Assembly (NCBI RefSeq): GCF_903166585.1
Contig: NZ_CAESCM010000023.1
Span: forward strand, 19,344 to 83,343
Source: Pedobacter ghigonis
GTDB taxonomy: Bacteria > Bacteroidota > Bacteroidia > Sphingobacteriales > Sphingobacteriaceae
Length of the DNA stretch: 64,000 bases
Direction of reading: 5' to 3'
The notes under the pieces are model-generated. The model was not told the origin of the DNA. It was given only the letters and a program-made list of their open reading frames with translations, and did no database searches. Within the stretch, counting starts at the first letter, position 1; every line of letters begins with the position of its first letter. A program made the translations under genes and the position numbers. Shown here one piece after another: positions 61,123 to 64,000 of this stretch.

Positions 61123-62496
61123 ATGATATTAATTGTTGATGATGATATTGCGGTGAGAACTTCTCTTTCGTTGCTGTTAAAAAGTGCAGGAAATGAAGTG
61201 CTTATAGCAGATGAAGCGGTTATGGCTTTTGAAATTGTTAAAACGCAAAGTCCAGAACTCATTATCCTTGACCTGAACTTTTCGATCGACACCTCGGGAA
61301 AAGAAGGGATGGAACTGCTTAAAAAAATCAGAAATTTTGATGCCGCGGTTCCAATCATCCTGATTACCGGTTGGGCAAGTATCGAACTGGCGGTGCAGGG
61401 AATGAAGCTTGGCGCAAACGATTTTATCAATAAACCCTGGGATAACGATTATGTACTCCAGTCGGTAAAAACCCTGCTTCAACTCAATCAGCAACAGCCA
61501 CTTTCGCGTACGCGAAAGGAACTGGATAAAAAATACAATTTTAAACAAATTATTGGCGAAGATGCCGGCCTGCTGAATATTTTAGAAACCATTGGCCGTG
61601 TAGCCGGAACCAACGCTTCGGTTTTAATTACCGGCGAGAGTGGTACCGGAAAGGAATTGATTGCAGAAGCCATACACGAAAATAGTATGCGTGCTGCAAA
61701 GCCTTTTGTTAAAGTAAATCTGGGTGGTATTTCTGCTTCATTATTCGAAAGCGAAATGTTTGGTCATGTGCGGGGCGCTTTTACCGATGCCCGCTTTGAT
61801 CGGGTGGGACGCTTCGAAATGGCCAATAAAGGAACCATTTTCTTAGATGAAATCGGCGATCTGGAAACGGCAAGTCAGGTAAAGTTATTACGCGTACTGC
61901 AAGATAGAACTTACGAGGTTTTAGGTAGCAGCCGAACGAAAACTGTTGATGCCCGTGTAGTTTGTGCCACCAATAAAAACCTGAACGAAATGGTGAATGC
62001 CGGCTTTTTCAGGGAAGATCTTTTGTACCGCATTAATTTAATTACCATTCATTTGCCTGCGCTTAGGGAACGCGCTACAGATATACCTTTGCTGGTAAAT
62101 TTCTTCATCAATAACATGAAAGAAATTTATAACCGCCCCGATTTAACGGTTTCAGGGGCAGCCATGCGCTGGCTGCAGCGGTTGCCTTTGCCCGGCAATA
62201 TCCGCCAGTTAAAAAACCTGGTCGAAAGAACTGTTTTAATTAGCAGAAACGAGGAACTGGGACCCGACGATTTCAAAGCCCAGTTAAATTTATCGCCATT
62301 AAAAAACGAACAGGTGAAACTTCCGGGGGTGGGTACCATGACCCTCGACCAAATGGAGGCTGAAATGGTTAAACAAGCCATGAATTTCCATAAAAACCGG
62401 ATTACCAAAGCCGCTGCATCGCTGGGCATTACCCGAAATGCACTTTATCGTCGCCTGGAAAAATATCAAATTCCGTTTAATGAAACTGAAGACTAA
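61123..62496 (+). CDS. NtrC-family sigma-54-dependent response regulator
   Basis: A 457-residue enhancer-binding protein. The receiver domain (1-120) has the acidic triad at Asp6-Asp8, phosphoacceptor Asp50 (IILDLN) and Lys104. The AAA+ domain (about 140-375) has Walker A GESGTGKE (171-178), the sigma-54 contact loop GAFTDA (218-223, the usual Gly replaced by Asp as in many relatives) and Walker B IFLDEIGD. A Fis-type helix-turn-helix (KNRITKAAASLGITRNALYR) ends it. It implies sigma-54 control of the operon in which it sits. The kinase gene overlaps its end by 17 bases. Confidence 0.95.
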   Translation: MILIVDDDIAVRTSLSLLLKSAGNEVLIADEAVMAFEIVKTQSPELIILDLNFSIDTSGKEGMELLKKIRNFDAAVPIILITGWASIELAVQGMKLGANDFINKPWDNDYVLQSVKTLLQLNQQQPLSRTRKELDKKYNFKQIIGEDAGLLNILETIGRVAGTNASVLITGESGTGKELIAEAIHENSMRAAKPFVKVNLGGISASLFESEMFGHVRGAFTDARFDRVGRFEMANKGTIFLDEIGDLETASQVKLLRVLQDRTYEVLGSSRTKTVDARVVCATNKNLNEMVNAGFFREDLLYRINLITIHLPALRERATDIPLLVNFFINNMKEIYNRPDLTVSGAAMRWLQRLPLPGNIRQLKNLVERTVLISRNEELGPDDFKAQLNLSPLKNEQVKLPGVGTMTLDQMEAEMVKQAMNFHKNRITKAAASLGITRNALYRRLEKYQIPFNETED

Positions 62497-63745
62497 ATAC
62501 ATCCTGTTTCTGGTTATCCTGCACCTGATTTGCCTGGTGATGAGCTTTTTTATCTTTCAGGATAATAAGGTTATTTTCATGCTCACAGAGGTTTTTATCA
62601 TCATTTCGGTATTGATTTCGCTCAATCTCTACAAACAGCTTATCTTGCCGCTTACTTATTTAAGACAGGGTATCTCAGCCATAAAAGACCAGGATTTTAA
62701 CGTCAAATTTTTATTTACAGGTAAAAAAGAGGTAGATGAACTGGTGGAGGTATATAACCGCATGATAGATGAATTGCGGAAAGAACGCACGAGGCAACAG
62801 GAACAGCATTTTTTCCTCGAAAAACTAATCCAGACTTCACCAACAGGTATTATTGTGCTTGATTTTGACGGACAAATTAAACAGATTAACCCCAAAGCCA
62901 CGGCTGTGCTGCAGGTTAATCCGGGTTTGTTGTCGAATCATATTCAGGATATGGAAACCGGAACCGCCAGAACGATCCGTATGGATGGTTTACGGACCTT
63001 TAAGATTCACAAATCGAGGTTTATGGACCGGGGTTTTGAGCGTGTTTTTGTAATGATGGAGGAAGTTACCGCTGAAATTTTTGAGGCCGAAAAAAATGTT
63101 TACAGCAAGGTGATCCGCATGATGGCGCATGAAGTGAACAATACGGTTGGCCCGGTAAATTCCATCATGAACACTGCTTTGGCTCAACAGCATTTATGGC
63201 TAAACGAAGCCGACGACCAGCTGAAAAGCGCACTTAAAATTGCAGTCGACCGCAACCAGAACCTGAATATGTTTATGCGCAATTTTGCCGATCTGGTTAA
63301 AATACCTGTTGCTAAAAAAACGCAGATTGATATCGTTGCCCTGCTTAAATCGGTTTCCGAACTCATGTTTTTTCAGGCAAATGAAAAACAGGTCAACTTT
63401 AAATTCGAGCTCCCTGATCAACCATACTTCGTTCAGGCTGATGTAGAGCAAATGGAGCAGGCTCTCATTAACATTGTAAAAAATGCAATTGAAGCAATTG
63501 AAATTGGTGGATCTATTTTGTTTACGATCGATGTAAACGAGAAAATCCTGGAGATTTCGGATTCGGGGAAGGGAATAGCAGAGGAGCATATCGGGCAATT
63601 GTTCAGTCCGTTTTTTAGCACCAAAAAAGACGGACAGGGCATAGGTTTAACCCTCGTAAGGGAAATTCTGCTAAACCATGGCTTCGAATTCTCTTTAAAA
63701 ACCTTCGGTGAAAGCGATACCCGTTTTACCATTAAGCTGATTTAG
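62480..63745 (+). CDS. Sensor histidine kinase, NtrY-like
   Basis: A 421-residue membrane kinase, partner of the sigma-54 activator. The ATG at 62480 is preferred over 62438 because it starts just before the first helix and overlaps the regulator gene by only 17 bases. Two membrane helices (about 6-25 and 32-50) with almost no periplasmic loop are followed by a HAMP-like linker, a PAS domain (about 108-200), the dimerisation helix with His217 in MMAHEVNNTVGP, and the ATPase domain (NIVKNAIEAI, DSGKGIAEE, GQGIGLTLV). The lack of a periplasmic sensor suggests it detects events within the membrane or cytoplasm. Confidence 0.93.
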   Translation: MKLKTKYILFLVILHLICLVMSFFIFQDNKVIFMLTEVFIIISVLISLNLYKQLILPLTYLRQGISAIKDQDFNVKFLFTGKKEVDELVEVYNRMIDELRKERTRQQEQHFFLEKLIQTSPTGIIVLDFDGQIKQINPKATAVLQVNPGLLSNHIQDMETGTARTIRMDGLRTFKIHKSRFMDRGFERVFVMMEEVTAEIFEAEKNVYSKVIRMMAHEVNNTVGPVNSIMNTALAQQHLWLNEADDQLKSALKIAVDRNQNLNMFMRNFADLVKIPVAKKTQIDIVALLKSVSELMFFQANEKQVNFKFELPDQPYFVQADVEQMEQALINIVKNAIEAIEIGGSILFTIDVNEKILEISDSGKGIAEEHIGQLFSPFFSTKKDGQGIGLTLVREILLNHGFEFSLKTFGESDTRFTIKLI

Positions 63746-63850
63746 ACGAAATAGGTTTATGAGAATCGTCCTTTAGATTTGTTTTGATATATTCTTATTT
63801 AAGAAAGACTAATATTTATTTACTTAAATTAAATATCAGATTACCTAAAG

Positions 63851-63921
63851 CGGTAGCGGCACATTACTATGTCGTCAAGGTTTTTATGCCTAAGAGATGA
63901 TGCAATCCGCTACCGTTTTTT
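63851..63921 (+). terminator. Long-loop hairpin with T-tract after the efflux operon
   Basis: CGGTAGCGG (63851-63859) pairs perfectly with CCGCTACCG (63907-63915) across 47 bases and is followed by six Ts. It lies about 105 bases past the last stop codon and probably ends the operon. The final 80 bases of the window show no feature. Confidence 0.6.
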
Positions 63922-64000
63922 CCCTTAGTGACCAGATAACAATTAGGGTAATACCCATTATTAAGGACTAGGATCGATGGGGTAAAATTTAGGTAACTAT

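Noticed and set aside
1..64000. tRNA, rRNA or transposase genes
   Set aside because: Reading both strands showed no tRNA-like cloverleaf signature, rRNA stretch or transposase motif. The mobile-looking DNA is limited to short palindromic repeats.

Overview
The window looks like chromosomal DNA from a member of the Bacteroidota, most likely the Sphingobacteriaceae and close to Pedobacter. The clade markers are a SusC/SusD pair, an outer-membrane beta-barrel receptor with a carboxypeptidase-regulatory N-terminus, DUF4382 and DUF4397 lipoproteins, Bacteroidota-type -7 promoter boxes (TAnnTTTG) and few clear Shine-Dalgarno sites. I found no rRNA, tRNA, CRISPR array, transposase or phage gene.

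Layout. 1-9 kb: a methyltransferase, an exported FAD oxidoreductase, a four-gene operon (Lys/Pro-rich exported peptide, beta-barrel protein, OmpR-type regulator, histidine kinase) with a palindrome in its promoter region, a DUF4382 lipoprotein pair and a ricin-lectin lipoprotein with an HEXXH motif. 9-18 kb: a PAS histidine kinase, a Crp/Fnr regulator with an N-terminal Cys cluster, a ClC channel, small unknown genes, a cytochrome b/sulfite-oxidase-fold fusion next to a TDT-family exporter, and a stand-alone receiver. 18-32 kb: a GH2 glycosidase, a 34-residue membrane peptide candidate, the two-gene NHEJ repair set (LigD and Ku) separated by a duplicated palindromic repeat, a TonB-receptor-like protein, a DUF4397 lipoprotein, KatG and several repeats. 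32-39 kb: YeiH with a LysR regulator, an AAA ATPase with a conserved unknown partner, an acyltransferase, an unknown gene with a palindrome over its start, and a gamma-glutamyltransferase.

39.7-46.6 kb holds a complete ebo operon (eboA to eboF) headed by a TMEM220-like membrane protein gene. Ebo clusters are known from cyanobacteria, Bacteroidota, proteobacteria and eustigmatophyte plastids and are linked to making or moving an unidentified prenylated or cyclitol-like metabolite. Converging on it at 46.7-53.9 kb is a SusC/SusD locus whose only enzymes are two phosphoesterases, which suggests uptake of a phosphate ester rather than of a plain glycan. A TetR regulator is divergent from it.

55.2-63.7 kb is a seven-gene operon: membrane-fusion protein, TolC-type channel, MacB-type ATPase, two permeases, an NtrC-type sigma-54 activator and its kinase. 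A palindrome about 95 bp upstream of a candidate -24/-12 element suggests that the operon activates itself. The strongest candidates for little-described biology are the TMEM220-ebo operon, the phosphoesterase SusCD locus, the AAA/unknown pair and the nested palindromic repeats between ligD and ku.
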